Shown in pieces: positions 37,101-52,100 of a DNA stretch of 64,000 nucleotides (the stretch's first letter is position 1; each line of letters starts with the position of its first letter). Source of the DNA: Ochotona curzoniae (taxonomy: Eukaryota; Chordata; Mammalia; Lagomorpha; Ochotonidae); contig NW_024466307.1 in the NCBI RefSeq assembly GCF_017591425.1, positions 2,044,001 to 2,108,000 on the forward strand, given 5' to 3'. The notes under the pieces are model-generated. The model was not told where the DNA came from, made no database searches, and saw only the letters and a program-made list of their open reading frames with translations. The position numbers and the translations under genes were made by a program.

Positions 37101-40100
37101 GTCATAGACAAAATCACCATACCTCCCACTGTTTCTAAGATTAATGTTTAAAAAGAGCACACTGCACATAAGAGAAAAAATACAAATTATACTTAGGTTT
37201 ACAGTAAACTTAGGGGCCAGCATTTCATTGCAGCAAGTAAAGGGCCAGCATCCCAAAGGGGCACTGGTTTGAGTCCTGGCTGCTCCACTTCCCATCCAGC
37301 TCCCTGCCTGTGGCCTGGGAGAGCAGTAGCCCCAGACAGACCCTGCACAGGTGTAGGAGACGCAGAAGAAGCTCCTGGCTTAGAACTGCCTCAGCTCCAG
37401 CCACTGAGGCCTTTTGGGGAGTGAACCAGCAAATGGAAGATCTTTCTTTCTCTGCTTCTCTCTGTAAGCCTGCTTTTCCAATAATAAAAAAATTATTGAA
37501 TAAAAATACATGTTAAAAAGCATTTTTCAGGCCCAGAGCGATGGCCTAGCAGCTAAAGTCCTTGCCTTGAACGTCCGGGACCCCATATGGGTGCTGGTTC
37601 TAGTCCCGGCAGCCCCACTTCCCATCCAGCTCCCTGCTTGTGGCCTGGGAAAGCAGTCGAGGACGGCCCAAAGCTTTGGGACTCTGAACCTGCGTGGGAG
37701 ACCCAGAAGAGCTCCTGGCTTCAGATTGGCTCAACTCCGGCCGTTGTAGCCGCTTGGGGAGTGAATCAGCAGATGGAAGATCTTCCTCTCTGTCTCTCCT
37801 CCTTGCTGTTTATCAGCCTTTCCAATAAAAATAGATAAATCTAAAAAAAAAAAAAAAATCACTTTCAGAGCTATCAAATACCAAGAAACGATCAAGGAAG
37901 ATGAACAAAAACATGAACTTACCTACAGGAAACATTCCTAGTTTGAGTCACAAACAAGGAAGAGGGAAAAGTAACAGACCCCCCAGCCATGGAAGCCACA
38001 CAGAAGCACCAGCCGCCACGGTGAACGCGGGTCAGGCCAGGCGAGAGCGGTTGTGCAAGGCGTGCAGGGTGTGTGCCAGGCTCACAGCAAGGGCCCAGTG
38101 TTCATGTGTGTCTCACACTCACTGTACACAACATCAGGCCCTGCCACCCCCTGCCCTGAGAAGCACTCAGAACTACCCAGAACAAGCATAACACCAGTTA
38201 CCAACCCTGGAAACCAAGCTCAGGTGTGCAGAGCTGGGATCTGACCCCAGCCACTCCACAGCTGAACCTGTAACTGCTGGGGGTCGGGGATACTCCCCCA
38301 GTCCCAGGGTACTTGGTGTGGGCAGCTGTCCAGGACTGGCAGGTGGGCATCCTCAGCCCCATGAGTCCACGTTCACATCTGACCCCAATGTTCTTCCTCC
38401 ACACACAGGCCTGATGGAGGATGGACACAGCAGCGTGGACTCATGCGTCATGCTGTGTGGGGCACTCCTGCCAGGAGCAAGCCCTGTCCTGTTCCTGGTC
38501 ATCTGTGGCAGCCCAGGTGGGAGCCCAGGCTGCAGGAAGTAAGCCACGTCAAGTCCCACCAAGGGTGAAATTCCAGGGCCAGGGCTCCCAGCCGCTGCAC
38601 CTAACTGCATGTGGAAAAGGCAGAAAGAGTAGAGTGTGTGTGAACAATCAGGAGTTGTTGGAAAAACTCCCACGAAAATTCACTTTCCAATTAAGCTATT
38701 GCTTACTATGTGAAAATATTCTTTAAAAAAATAAACAAATAAAACAGCTAAGCAGCAGATAGCAGGGAGCAGGGCCTGAGCATGACCCATGGGGGCCCAG
38801 GACCCTCGGTTCGAGGATTCCACATTGTGGTTTGTCTAAACTGTGTCCAAGCCTCTGGCAGCAGTTGGCTGACTACGAGCTCATCCCACACAGAGACCAA
38901 GCAACCCTACCAAGGCCCAGCTACCAGACCCCTAAAGACCATTAAGAGCCAAACTACTGACCAGCCCCACTGCTTACCATCTTCCAGATAAATTCCTCCT
39001 ACTTATAGTCAATTCAAAAAAAAAATTAATAAACTGAGTCTAAAATTAAACCTTAATGCCCAGGGTGAATTATTTATAGGATTAAATGGGTATAGAATTG
39101 TCTTCTTGACAAACGGTACCCGAACGGGATATCCAAATGGAACAGAATAAAGCTACACCCTTTCCACACAGCACACACACACACATACACACACATACAC
39201 ACAAGGTGGCCCACATTGGAGCAAAGACAGACATAAGATATACTCAACTCCCAGAAGAAAACAGTGAAAAATCCTTAAATATAAAAACAAAACAAATGCA
39301 ACAAAAGAAATGCTGAGTAGCTCTGAGACTTACACCCACATGCTGCAGTGGCCACAAGAGGACATGCCTGAGACGACTCACAGATAAGCCAGTGAGGGCA
39401 CAGAGTATAATACCTTCACCCTGGGCTTGGGCCTCCTCCTGGACTTCAAATCCAGCTCCCTACTCCTGTGCTGGGCGACAGAGATGGCTCAAGTGCCGGG
39501 GGTGGGGGCCTCCGCCCACGTGAGAGACCAAGCCAGCCTCAGTCTGACCTGGCCTGGAGAATAGAATGAGAGGAGAGAGGCTCACCCTGTCTGTCTCTTC
39601 TCCATTCCACCCACCTTTTCAAGTTACTCTTTCAAGTAAATAAAGTTTCTTAGAAAGAAATGGAGAAAAAATGGCGTATTTCCATAAGAAGGAAGGAGGT
39701 ACTTATGGATGTGAGAGGGTAGGGCCTTGAAAAGGTGCCAGGTCACAGGCTGCAACCAGGCTGGGACAAACGCCAACCTTTAGGGCTAGCTCAGTCACCT
39801 GGTGCAGGTGACAACAGTGCAGCTGTGAGGGCCACACCTGGAAACCATGACAACTACACACTTTCAACGGGTAGGCCTGCCTGGCATGCAACTGCATCTC
39901 AAACAGCTCCTCCTTTCATTTTTATAATTTTTAAAATGAGATCTAGGGTAGCTCTTTTAGGACAAATACAGAGTGTAAAGCACACTTTTAAATAACGTGA
40001 TGGGGCATGTCTGCTCTCAGAGCATTCCTTTCAAATAGGAAGCAGGTTTCCAAACACCTGCTCGCTGAAACAGGAGCCCAAGGTCCTCCCCAGGCAAACT

Positions 40101-43100
40101 CCCAGCACTTGAGGACCTGCGACAGCTCCTGTGGTTCAAGTTATTAGTCTGCAGTAAAACACTTTGTAAAGTTTACATAGACAATTTTACAGATCTTTCA
40201 TGGTGAGGTTTTCTTAAAAGGCTACTCATTTCACTCGGCGCAGGCTCGGTTTCCCAGCTGAGGTTCCTGTCTGGACCACCCACCACTTAAGGCACACACA
40301 CACACACACAGCACAGTGTGAAGGAAAAAGCAAGGACTCAACCCACCAGAACAGGAGTAGGTGGAGTGGGGGGCTGTCAGAGAAGAGATTCGGCCACCAA
40401 GCTGGTGGGCAGCAGCCTTGTAATGCTGCTTGTTGGGAAGGCCATGTAGGCAGCCAGCCACGCTCACTGCGGTCCCGTGGGGTGGGTGGGACAGAGACCC
40501 CTTGTGTATGAGGTACAGCCTTGTCAATTTGGTATGTCCAGGGGACAGGCACTCCCAGGAGCTGGAGCCAGCCTCACCTGAACGGGTAGGTAAAATCATC
40601 AGGATTGAGATGAACTGCCTGTGCTCCCACTTTACCTGGGTTTAACTGAGTCCCCCACGGCCTGGCCAATCCTAGCACATCATTCTGCAGATAGAGGCAT
40701 TAAAGGACAGAGGCTCGAGTGTCCCATTCCAGTGCTGAGTGGTCAGGGACACATCTGAACTCAGCATCACCCATGGGACCACGTGAGCCAAAGACCTGCA
40801 AAACTGAGCCGCATGGGGTTTCCCTGAGTTCTCTCACTCTTACATCTACAACTGCAACAGGTGTGAGCACCCCATCGGAGCATTCTCCCAGGTCCCGGCT
40901 AGGTGTCCCCCAGAAGCAGCAGAGGGACTCCCCTGGAAAGGCGTAGAAACCCTGACTCAGCAACTTGCAAAGTCTGCGAACTGAACTTTCTCCAGGAACT
41001 GCTTCCCGCTACCTGCTGGGAGCTCAGCTTTCCGAAGCAAACAAAAGTAAGCCACCACCCGGGGTTTGGAGTTTATGAGGGTGAAAGGGGACAAACAGCT
41101 TTGGCTGATTTTTATTGCAGCAAAGCTCAGTACAAAAGACAATGTGGGATGTTTAACCCTGAGCAGACCAGACGTTGAAAACGTGCAGGTGCTGTTTGTT
41201 GAACGGTTCCCCACAGAGCGCAGATGTGCTTGGAAAAAGCCCAAGATTCAGTGGGGGTACTGTGACCCTTTACCTAGTAAGCTGGACGCTGGGGGTCAGC
41301 CAGCTGAGGCCAGCCCAGAGCAGGGTGGTGAGCTGCAGTTGGAGCTGCCCTGTTCCCCCCTCAATCCGGACATACCACTCCACCAGATCCTTCCAACTCC
41401 GGAAGGCTGTGGGGCGTCCGAAGGTCTCCACTGCCTGCAGGGACCTTGGCCACAGCTTCCCGGGGCGGTTCTGATGTATCCTTTTTTTTTTTTAAGATTT
41501 ATTCATTTGTATTGGAAAGGCAGATAAGATTTACAGAAATAACAAAAGACAAAAAGAAAGATCTCCTGTCTGCTGGTTCTCTCCCCAAGTGTCTGCAACT
41601 GCCGGAGCTGAGCCAACCAGGAGCTGGGAGCTTCTTCCGGGTCTCCCATGTGAGTGCACAGTCCCAAGGCTTTGGACTGTCCTGTACTGCTTTCCCAGGT
41701 CACAAGCAGGGAACTGCACAGGAAGTGGGGCAGCTGGGACACAAACTGGCACCCATATGGGATCTCAGTGCTAGCAAGGTGAGGATTTAGCCATTGAGCT
41801 GTTGTGCCAGGCCTCTGATGTATCCTTGAAATCCACAAGTGCTACAGCTTGTATCATTCTGCGCAATGCCCCACATGCACAAACACTGGGCCCCGTGGCC
41901 AGCCATCCAGTGCTCCAGTTGGTCTGGGTGGAAGCTGTGGACTGGGCGACATAAGCAGGAGCAGGAACCTCAGCCCTTCATGCCTTCAGCCGCTCGCCTC
42001 TCTTGCAGGCTCTGTGCTGGACAAGGGCAAGGGACTGCAGCCCTGGCCACCAGGGAGGAGAGACACCAAAGCACGAACCCTGGGGAGAACAGGGAACAGG
42101 ACAGGAGCCTCCAGCACCTGTCCACAGGGCACCCCGGCCGGCTCTCTGCACAGCCGCTCCCAGGACTGAGACATGGTCTGGGCTTCCTGCAGAGGCACAT
42201 GGGCACTGGGCCTGCCAGGACTGGCCCACACTGGGAGAGATGCCACTTCATCTGTGCAAAGCATGAGGCAAAGGCAGAAACCACACTGGCTGAACAGACA
42301 CGGGCAGCAACACGCCAACCGCACACAGCTTTGCGTGGCTCAGGAACACCCCTATGCACACACACAGCTTCGTGTGGCCCATCTGCCTGCCCTACATGCA
42401 CACACACACACGGATCTGCATGGCTCAGGTGTACTGCCCACATGCACATGCACACACACACGTGGCTCGGGTGCACCCCTACACACACACACACACACAC
42501 TCTGGTGTCACGGCTCCTTCTCCTCCCTCCTCCTCTGGACCTGGGCTCTACCTGTAGTGCCAGGTCTTTCTCAGGTGAGGCACCATGTGCACCTGTCCCA
42601 GTTGAGTGTCTGTAATGCAAACCTCCAAAATGCTCTAAGACCTAAACGGTATTGCCCATGGGACACCACCTCATCCCATAGGACCAGGCACAGGCACACA
42701 AGGTCACCTGGGGACTGTGGGTGTGAAGCAGATCTGACACAGATACGCAGACCTGGGCCTCACACCCGTGACATCCCATTACAAACATGCCAATATGCCA
42801 AAACCTGCATGTCTCCCCATGCATTTCAGAAAAGGGACACTGAGGTTATAAAATTGAGATGCATTTCCTGGCCATTCAATATCTGTAAAACACCAATAGT
42901 GTTTTTATCAGCTTCCTTTCTTTCTCTAATGTGTCACCAACAAAAATTTTTGTACTTTTCCCATAATCCCTGTGCACTGGACTGTGAAATGTTGGTGGTT
43001 TTTAGAAAGTCTGAGTCAGGTTGTGTTATAACCAACCTCTGTTTAGAGCTTGAGCGTGGAGTAATAATCACCACTAATAGTAATTAGTATAATAATAAGT

Positions 43101-46100
43101 GCTCTAGAAAGGAAAACACTGAATGCTTATATGACCAATTCAATGTGGTGCAGCCACTTAAAATGTTTGCTTTCAGCATCATGAAATGCGAAAATATTCA
43201 CAAAATTGAATTAGGTAATAAAACAGAATATGAAGAATCTGAGAAAACTGCATTAGTACAGAAAATACATCAAAATACTATAGGGCCTGTCCTCTCTGTA
43301 TGTTAGTTTCTTATTAATCCTTTTATTTTCAGACTTGTCACTGGTTTTGGGTCCTTGCTCCACTTCGGATCCAGCTTCCTGCTAGTGAACATTCCAGAAG
43401 GCAGCAGGGGATGCCTCAAGTCCTTGGCTCCTGCCACCCAGGCAGACCTGGGATGAGTGCCAGGCGCCCAGCCTCAGCCACACCCTGCCCTTGCTGTTGC
43501 AGGAATCCTGGACATGAGCTAGTATGTAAAGGATCCTTCCCTCTCTTTCTCCCTCTGCCTTTCAAAAACAAAATTTGTAAAACAAAAATAAAATTAGTGA
43601 AATGAGCTTTTGTGTAATGTCCCTAAGCTCATCATTCCAGAAGTCAGTACCGGAAACCACTTCAGCTCAGCCAGGGCTGAGCCCCACGCCTGCCCTCACT
43701 AGGGACTAAGGCACGGGCTGCAGGGGCATACAGACATCTAACCCCCAGGGCTTCTGGTACAAGTTAAAGGATAATGGCTCATGGTTCCCGGTGGAGACTT
43801 GATTCAATTATCCTGTTAGAACAAGGCCTCTGGGAGGCGACTGGATAGGATCAGGCTGCCATGGCGGAGCCCACAATCAAATCATGAAGAACTCACAGAC
43901 AGAAGCGCACGGACATGGACAAGGGTGTTTCCCGTGTGTCCTTCCGGCTCCCCTGGCAGTCTCTCACCGCCCTCCTCAGACCAGGGGACCCCTACAATCT
44001 TGCACTGAGAGCCTCTCCATGAGTCAGCTCAATCAACCATTGGCCCGGTTTCTCTGGAGCATCTTAAGTAAAGTAATTTAAAAAGTTAGGGGCCAGTGGC
44101 ATAGCAAATTAAAACGTTGTCTGCAGTGCCTACATAGGGAAACCAATTCGGGTCCCAGATGCTGCATTTCTGATCCAGCTCCCTGATGATGCTCCTGGCA
44201 GAGCAGCAGAGGGCCGTCCAAGAGCCCGGGCCACCACAGCCACGTGGGGAGGGAGACAGAGCAAACTCCTGGCTCTTGGCTTTGGACCAGCTCAGCTCCA
44301 GCTGGTGCAGATATTTGGGGAATGTACCAGCAGATGAAAGAATTAAAGATATCTCTTCCTTTTTTTGTCTCTGTAACTCCAAGTAAATTAATCAATCTTT
44401 AAAAATAGAGAAATAAAGTACTAAAAAGTTGACTAACATATTCCTCCTTCAAAATGCTATATATTCTATATTCCTTCCAATACCTTAAGAAATGAAAGAG
44501 CCTATAAAACATGACGGAAAATAATCAGATAATCCATGACTTAGAATGAAAGAAGAACAAAGGGGGAACCAGGGTAAAAAACCAACAACCTACAGCCTTA
44601 CACTTAAACATGGTCAATTACATGAAACAGAAATGACATGGGCATTTAATTAAAAGGCAGAGATTGGATTAAAGAGCAAAACTCAACTGTTAATTTATAA
44701 AAGACAGACTTTCAAATTAAGACACCGATGGGTTGAAAATGAGAAAGGGGTGATGACCACTTGAAGAGTTGAAGGCACAAAGACTTGAAGACACAGACCT
44801 CCACCAGAGATAAAAATGGTTATTTTCTAAAGAGGGTCAACTAGATGGTACCCCATGAAATCCTTATCAAGTCACACCATGTTCAAGACTGCAGTACAAT
44901 GAAAGACATGGGTGTACGCATTACATTCAATTAGAAAAAGACAGCAAAACTACTCCGGGATGGGGGGAATCCCCAATACTCAGAAATGAACAACACATCT
45001 CTATGTAACTCACAATCAAGAGGAAAAAAAAGCCACAAGGGATACAGAAAATACTTGTCAACTGAATGTGACGATGGATCAAAATTCGTGTGGCTTTAGA
45101 TGCTTGCTTTAGACAAAGACTTAACGATAACGGTCTAGGCTTTGTCCTTCCAGAGGGGGCAAATTAAACTTAAAATGTGTGGCAAGTGATGACGCAAACA
45201 GCTCCCACTGTGGAGAGACTGCCTGTCTGTCTTAGGATGAATAGAACTGCGTGCTGTCACATTCATCAGAAAAGGGACAAGGAAGGGCTGAGCAAACGTG
45301 CTGTCCTGACACTGCCCCAACAGCTCTTGCTTTCAGCAAATCCATTAGGACAGCAGAATCCGGTAACTGCAAGTTGTGACACTTTTGGATGGAGCTCAAT
45401 CTGTAGGCAGTACAAGAAGAAACCCAGCCCAGGCCCCCAGTCCCCTAGGTGCACTTCTGTAGCTGCCGGTTCCCTTGCGGTCAAGCCCCAAGCAGGAAGC
45501 ACAGCGCAGGTGGCCAGAGCTGGTGCACAGCAGCGTAGCCAGCTCTTGCTCAGCCCCGGGGTCTGCAGGGCTGTAGAGGGCTACTGGATGTTCAGACACC
45601 TGTGTGTTCCCCAACCCTTTTGCTGCCAGGGTGCTGCTGGGAGTGGGGGAAACGGGCAGGAGAGGCAGCTGCCCTGTGTGCAGCCCTGCAGGCTGGTGGG
45701 ACACTCCTGGCAGGGCAGCACTGTAGCTGACCTGGACCCCAACGACTCCAGGTCTGAGTCTCTAGGACAGCCGTCTTGGATGCTCACATCTCTATGGCAC
45801 CTGACCCCCTCTCCAGCTTGGAACACCCCAGGTCGCAAGTAGCACTGCCTGTCTAGTGGGGAGTGGAAATCCCGCTGTGCCTCGCAACTGATATGTCACA
45901 TGAGGGTGCACGAAGAACCTAGGAGAAGATGGGGGACGGTGTTCCTCTCAGAGGCCTGCAGTGTACTGCTGCTCTGCTTCTGTACCTGGGGAAGCAGCGG
46001 AACCCACGTGGCACTGCAGGACAGAGTTCCTGGCTCCAGGCTTTGGCTTCACCCAGAGCTGGCTCCTGCAGACATTTGGGCAGTGAACCAGTGGATGGAA

Positions 46101-49100
46101 GACAAATGAACCCATCTCTCTGCCTCTGCCTTTCAAATAAATAAGTGAAGCTGTGTGCAAGGGTTTCCAATTCCCTTGTAGGCCTAAAAAACAAACACCA
46201 GGAATTCTCCAGGATTAATGTGCTGCTCCAGAAATTTTCCAAAGAAAAACAGAATCCCAGTTCATAAGATTCAACAAAGGTAAAGGGAAGATGAGGGCTG
46301 AAGGAACAGAGGAGTCCAGTGGAGGGAGGTGACCCGGCAGGACCGAGGCCACAGACAGCAGACCCAGGAACCAGCCTGGTATCCTGCCACACCTCCTCAC
46401 CGCCTTTGTGCAGAGCCTGGCTGGGCTTTCATCTCTACTGGGCTCCTGCCTGCCCATCAGCTACCTCCAGCTCAGCTTCAGACCCTAAAAGGTAAAAGCC
46501 TGACTCCCACTTGGGTTGGCAGGCTCCAGGACCTCCACTCACACCTGCCACCCTGCCCAGCTGCACTGCCCGAAAGCTGGGGGCCTCCTGGAGTTCCCTG
46601 GTAAACCCACCCACACCCTACAGCCACGTGGAGCAGCAAATCTGCATGTGAAAGATAAGTGGTGGGCCCCCCTCCAAAGGCAGCCAGGGCTGTGGCTGGC
46701 TGGTCTTTCTTGCTCACCCACACACAGAAGAGGGGAAGGAGCAGAAGCAGAGCACATGGGTCCTCCCTTTGGGAATGGCTCAGAACACTCCCCAACGCCG
46801 GCGTGCACCTGCAGCCCCCTCCCCACACTGCTCTCCGAGGGTCCCCACCAGCTTCCTCTTCTCTTCCAGATGAAAGGGCCAAAGCTCAGGCATGAGGACC
46901 CTCAGCGGGGCCTGTGAGGGTCAGCACAATGGTAATCCCACACAGCACTGAGTCCCGCGTGCTCCTACACATCAGAGAGGGCTTGGAAATGATGCTAGCA
47001 CCTAGTGAATATTCATCAGCCGACATACTGCCTTCGGGATTCTACCAGCTTTAAAAGACACAGACAGGAACTGCAAACGAAGGGGTGGGTCAGCAAGGCC
47101 CAATGGTGAGGGGCGTGTGGAAGGCAGGAACGAAAATCCTGCCACTTAGCACTGACTAGGCACTGCCCGTATTTCCGGGAGCACTACCGAGCTCCGGAGT
47201 TGAGAACAAAGGGCTGAATCCCCGCCCAGAGGGTGTAGCTGAGTCCAGCTCCCAGGGAGTGGCACAAGGGAATTACTAGGCAGGGAAAGGAATGTCACTG
47301 GGACCCCGTGAGCCTGTCCAGGATGCAGCTAGCTAGCTTGCAAAGCCACATACACCTCCCTGGCGAGCTCCTCCCATGCAGGGGGGTTTCTGTGTGGTTT
47401 TCCTACTTTCCTTCTCCGGGGACGTCGCTGCGGAGGCCTGCCCTGCCATGCGCCGTGGCCTCACTTCAAACCCACAGATGGTCTCGAAATGCACCCTGCA
47501 ATGAAAACCCACCCCAGCTAAGTTTTTCCAGTGTAAGGCTGCTTTCCTTAAACATCAGCAACTTTAACTTCACGGGCAAACTATGAGAAAAACCAAAAGG
47601 AAAACCCAGCTTCTTAGAACATTCAAACAGTGGGTTGACATAACCACCCCAGGTTCTGCTGGCAATCCCTGCACACTCAGATGACACTGTACACTCAGAG
47701 TCTCGCAGTGACCAAAACATCACAGGTGTCCCATAAATACCTAGTTGTTATGTGTTAAACTCTTTAATTTTAAAAGAAAGGCTACTAAAGACAAACATAA
47801 ATACATTTTCTTTATGACTTAAAAAATCTTTATATATACATGTGTAATGTATAACTATATATACATACAATGGCGTATATCTTTATGTACACATTCATAT
47901 ATAATGTATATCTATATATACATGTGTGATGTATATCTTTATAGATATATATGTATAATATATGTATATATACATACATACACATATGCAGCCGGAAGAC
48001 TTGGTAATATCCTCACTGGAAATGTTTCAAAGTATATATTTTTTAAAAATTTTTTAATGATGAAAGGTTTTTTTTTGTTTTGTTTTTAGTATTGCTTTTT
48101 TTTTAGCTGAAAGGCAGAGAAGGAAAGACAGAGATCTCTTCCACCTTTATCTTCCACTCCCCAAATGGCCACAACGGCCGGCGCTGAGCCGATCCAAAGC
48201 CAGGAGCCAGGAGCTTCCTCCAGGTCCCTCAGGTAGGTGCAGGTGCCCTGAGACTTGGGCCATCCTTGTCTACTTCCTCAAGTACATTAGCAAAGAGCTG
48301 GATTGGAAGTGGAACAGCTGGGATTGGAACTGGTGCCCGTATGGAATGATACCACTGAAAACCAGAGGCTTAGCCTACTATACCATGGTGCTGGCTCCTA
48401 AAACATATTTAAATAGAAGGGAAGAACTTGAAAAAGCTCATGAAAAGATGGAATAAAAAGTGAAGCTTACTTTGATGCAAAAACATTTTGGGATCCATAT
48501 ACTAGCTTCTCACACTGTGCATTTTCCTCGGGCTTTCTGATAGGGCTGTGCGGGTTCAGCCCGGGCTACCGGTATGACCACAGGCGGGCAGGAGAGCGGG
48601 GCAGTAACCTGTCCAGTGCCTCCCTCCCTGGCTAGCTGGGTGGGGCCTAAGAAAACAAAGCACTCAGGGGAGGGAGGGCAGCAGCCCCGCACCCCACAGG
48701 ACCAGGTCCTGCCCAGAGCCAGCAACTTTGCAGGGGGGTCCAGTCTCCCCCCAAGGAAGGCACTCCAGGAAAATCCTCTCTTCCCAGCCCCACCTGAGCC
48801 GCCAGTCCAAGAACACCAGGCAATAAACCCTCAGGAGGAATTTTCCCTAGGTCATACCCAGAAAATTGTTCAGAAGAGGGTGTGGGGGGTGAGAAGGGGT
48901 GGGAAGACCCAGACCCTGTTTCCTCCTAAGCCCCTTTGTGAACTTGGACTGTGCTTCCAGCCCCTCCCTGAGATGCCCGTCTGGCCCGTCAGGGGCACCG
49001 CACCCAGCTCTCAGCCCCTCCCTGAGATGCCCGTCTGGCCCGTCAGGGGCACTGTGCCCAGGTCTCAGCCCCTCCCTGAGATGCCCGTCTGGCCCATCAG

Positions 49101-52100
49101 GGGCACCGCACCCAGCTCTCGGCGTAGTTCTCCTTGGAAACACCCACCTGGCCAGCAGGTGGAATCCCTCCATTACACTTGGTGACCTTGTTGAAGTCCA
49201 TGTCCATCTGGAGAGAGGCCTGTCTGCTGCCCCCCTTTCCCCACCCTCATCCCACACAGTAAGGAACCAGCAACCTCAGTGCCAAGGGTCAGGTGTGGTC
49301 TGTGCATGTGACTGAAAAGCAGCAGAGATAAATAAAAAGTTGGAAATGACTCGACCAGATCACTAGCGATGACAACCAAAGTGGGTGTAATTATATATAG
49401 CCTTTTGGGGACCAGAAATAGAAACCTATCAACACATAAGATAGTATCTGATTTTCCACAATTTCAACTTTAACAGCCCAGAAAACACAAATGGTTGCAA
49501 ATTAGTTGGGGGAGGTCCCAGCACAAAACTCCTTCAGGATTCCCCCAATTCTGCGAAGAGTAGAATCACTTTCAACACAATCCTGTTTTGTTTTTTGTGT
49601 GTATTTTTGTTTGGTTGGTTTTGTTTTTGCAAATCAGAATCACTCGTGCAACACACAAGCAAATAAACTCAGGAGCCCACAGCAGGGTCCTCCCTGGGTC
49701 AGGACACGTGGCACTTCCCCACCCCCTTTTCCTGGCTCTCACAAATACCCCTCCCTTCCAAAGCGCTGCTGTGGGTATTACACAGCCAGCACAGACCTTA
49801 CCGGGCACCAAGACCCAAGGGACAGCAGTGCCATGAGCAAAGCACTTGGTGAGGGCTTGGCCAGGCCTCAGCAGGTGCTCTGTACAGAGACACAGCGACA
49901 GCCCACCCTGAGGCAACCAGGATACAACACATCCCAGCGGTAGGTGTGGGCTAGTCCAGGAGCCGGGAAGAGATGGTTACCAAGGACACACCTTGCCCTG
50001 AGACTTCCAAGTTGAGACCGGGGTTGGAAACAGAAGGAAGGGCAGTTGGCGCAGATTGTCACAGAGCGGGTGACCTGTTTTCAGGTGGGGGGAGGGTCAG
50101 CAAGTTTGTTCATTCATTGGAAAGCAGAGGGGCGGAGAGACAGGGAGAGACGGAGCCCTCCCCTCAGCTGCCAACAGCTAGGTGGGAGCCAGGCTGCAGC
50201 CAGAAGCCAGGAGCTACACTTCTGGTGCCCCACGCAGTGCTGGCAGCGACCCTAGTGCCTGGGGCCATCATCGGCTGCTTCCCAGAAGCCGGGTCAAAAA
50301 ACAAAACAAGACGGAGCAGCCAGGGCTTGAACCTGTGTTCCCTATGGAACGCCAGGATCACAAGCAGTGGCGTCTTAATCCGTGGTGCCGCAACACCAGC
50401 ACCTGGTGTGTGTTTTAACCACACGTGCAGCACGTCTCAGAGGTGCACTCTGAGGGCTGTGGAGGCTGTTCCTGTGGAAACCCTCCCTCAGCCCCTCTGA
50501 GAAGCCTCCAAGGACCCGGGAGCCACCCCCAAACTGTGCCTGGCCTCTGCCCCGGTCTCCATGGCAGGGCAGAATCCCAGCTTTGCTCACAGCGGCTGGC
50601 ACCCCCAGCTGGCCTCATTGGCTGACTCCCAGGAACAGGTTCTCCTTTCCCAGCCTCCTCCTGGTCCCTGCTCCCTTCCCAACATGCAAGGCCAGTCACC
50701 CCCATGCCAACCTTGACCCGACATCTGCCTTTGGTGCTGACCACAACTGGCCCCAGTCAGAACTCGCAGCTTCGTGTTACACACGGACACTGCAGATGGA
50801 TTTTTCACTGAGGAAAATCTCGCAGAGAACAAGACGCGAAGCAGCCTGTGCTGGATGGACTCTACCTGGGCTCGGGCAACTGGGCCCTCGCCTGAAGCAG
50901 CTGTCGGGCCAGCGAGCACCGTCACGCTGGGAATGGCGGCCATGGCTGGACTCCATCCGAAGGGTCCTGCTGCAGGCGCATCTCGTCTGCCTCCGGGCAG
51001 GGGGCGACTCTGCATGCAAGCTGAGGCTCAGGGCACCATGGGGTAAACCTTCTCCAGGCCTCAAGGCAGCCTGCAGGACTGTGTGCCAGACTGGGGTTCA
51101 TCTCGTCTTCACTGCCCGAGCCAGGTATGAGGAAGAAGCCAAACGCTGACCCGCCCATGGCTGCAGGCAGCAACAACATCCCCCTACCCCAAACAGCCTA
51201 ATAATGGCTGGGTGTTCAAAGCCACCTTAGGTCCACAGGACAACTGATGACTACTTTTTTGCACCTCGCAACAATAGGAATAAGGAATAGCAGTAGAGCT
51301 CACAAGCCATCCAACTCAAGTCAGGTGGACAAGCAGTCAAGGCCTGGCTCCCCCATGCCACATCAGTGCTGCGGTCACCCCCCTGTGAAAAGGGGACCAC
51401 TCAGGGTACCGCCACCTCACAGGGCTGTGCAGGATGGTGCACTGCATGTGAGGGGAACCGCTGCTCTCACTGTGACGTCCATCTTGGCCTGCACAGCCTC
51501 TTCTCAGAGTAACCCGCGATCCCTCCAGCTCCAAGACAGAACCAGTATCCCCCAGGTGCCGCCCCCCGCTAGTAGCCCTGCCTCTCAAGCGAACAAGAAA
51601 GTTTTCCTGGGGCCTGTCCCTCCCCCAGCACCTACAACAGTGCTCTGGACACAGAGGGGCTGAGGGGCCACGCCCTGGTCATCTCTGCCCCCATTAGCAC
51701 TCGCCAGCCAACATCAGAACAGAGACACAGCAGGATGGCTGCAGAATACCCTGATGGCTGTGAATGAACCAGGACGGGCGAGGGAGAGGTCCTGTGTTGG
51801 AGGCGTCACAGCTGTTCCCACACGAGATCTGCATCGTGACCCTGAGATTCTCACGCCCACACTCCCGCTGAGAACAACTGAGCTAACCAAGGGCTTGTCC
51901 ACACATGGGCAACCTCATTACCCAGACGGCCCAATCCAAGCCCCATCCAAGTCCCAGCTAGTCCACTTCTAATCCGGCCGCCTGCCACTTGTATACGACA
52001 CCGGCTGGAGCTCTGGGCTCATAGCTTCCACCTGGTCCAGCCCTGCTAAGGCCACTCGGACAGTGACCCAGAGATGGCCAACCTTGCTCTCTCTTGGCAA

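Noticed and set aside
41839..43087. Overlapping frames of 258 and 304 codons
   Set aside because: Driven by CA-rich repeat DNA; no homology, no exon structure, and inside intron 1 on the opposite strand.
48574..49315. 203-codon plus frame and overlapping minus frame with a repeated 18-residue unit
   Set aside because: The 54-bp minisatellite is a multiple of three, so it keeps frames open by chance.
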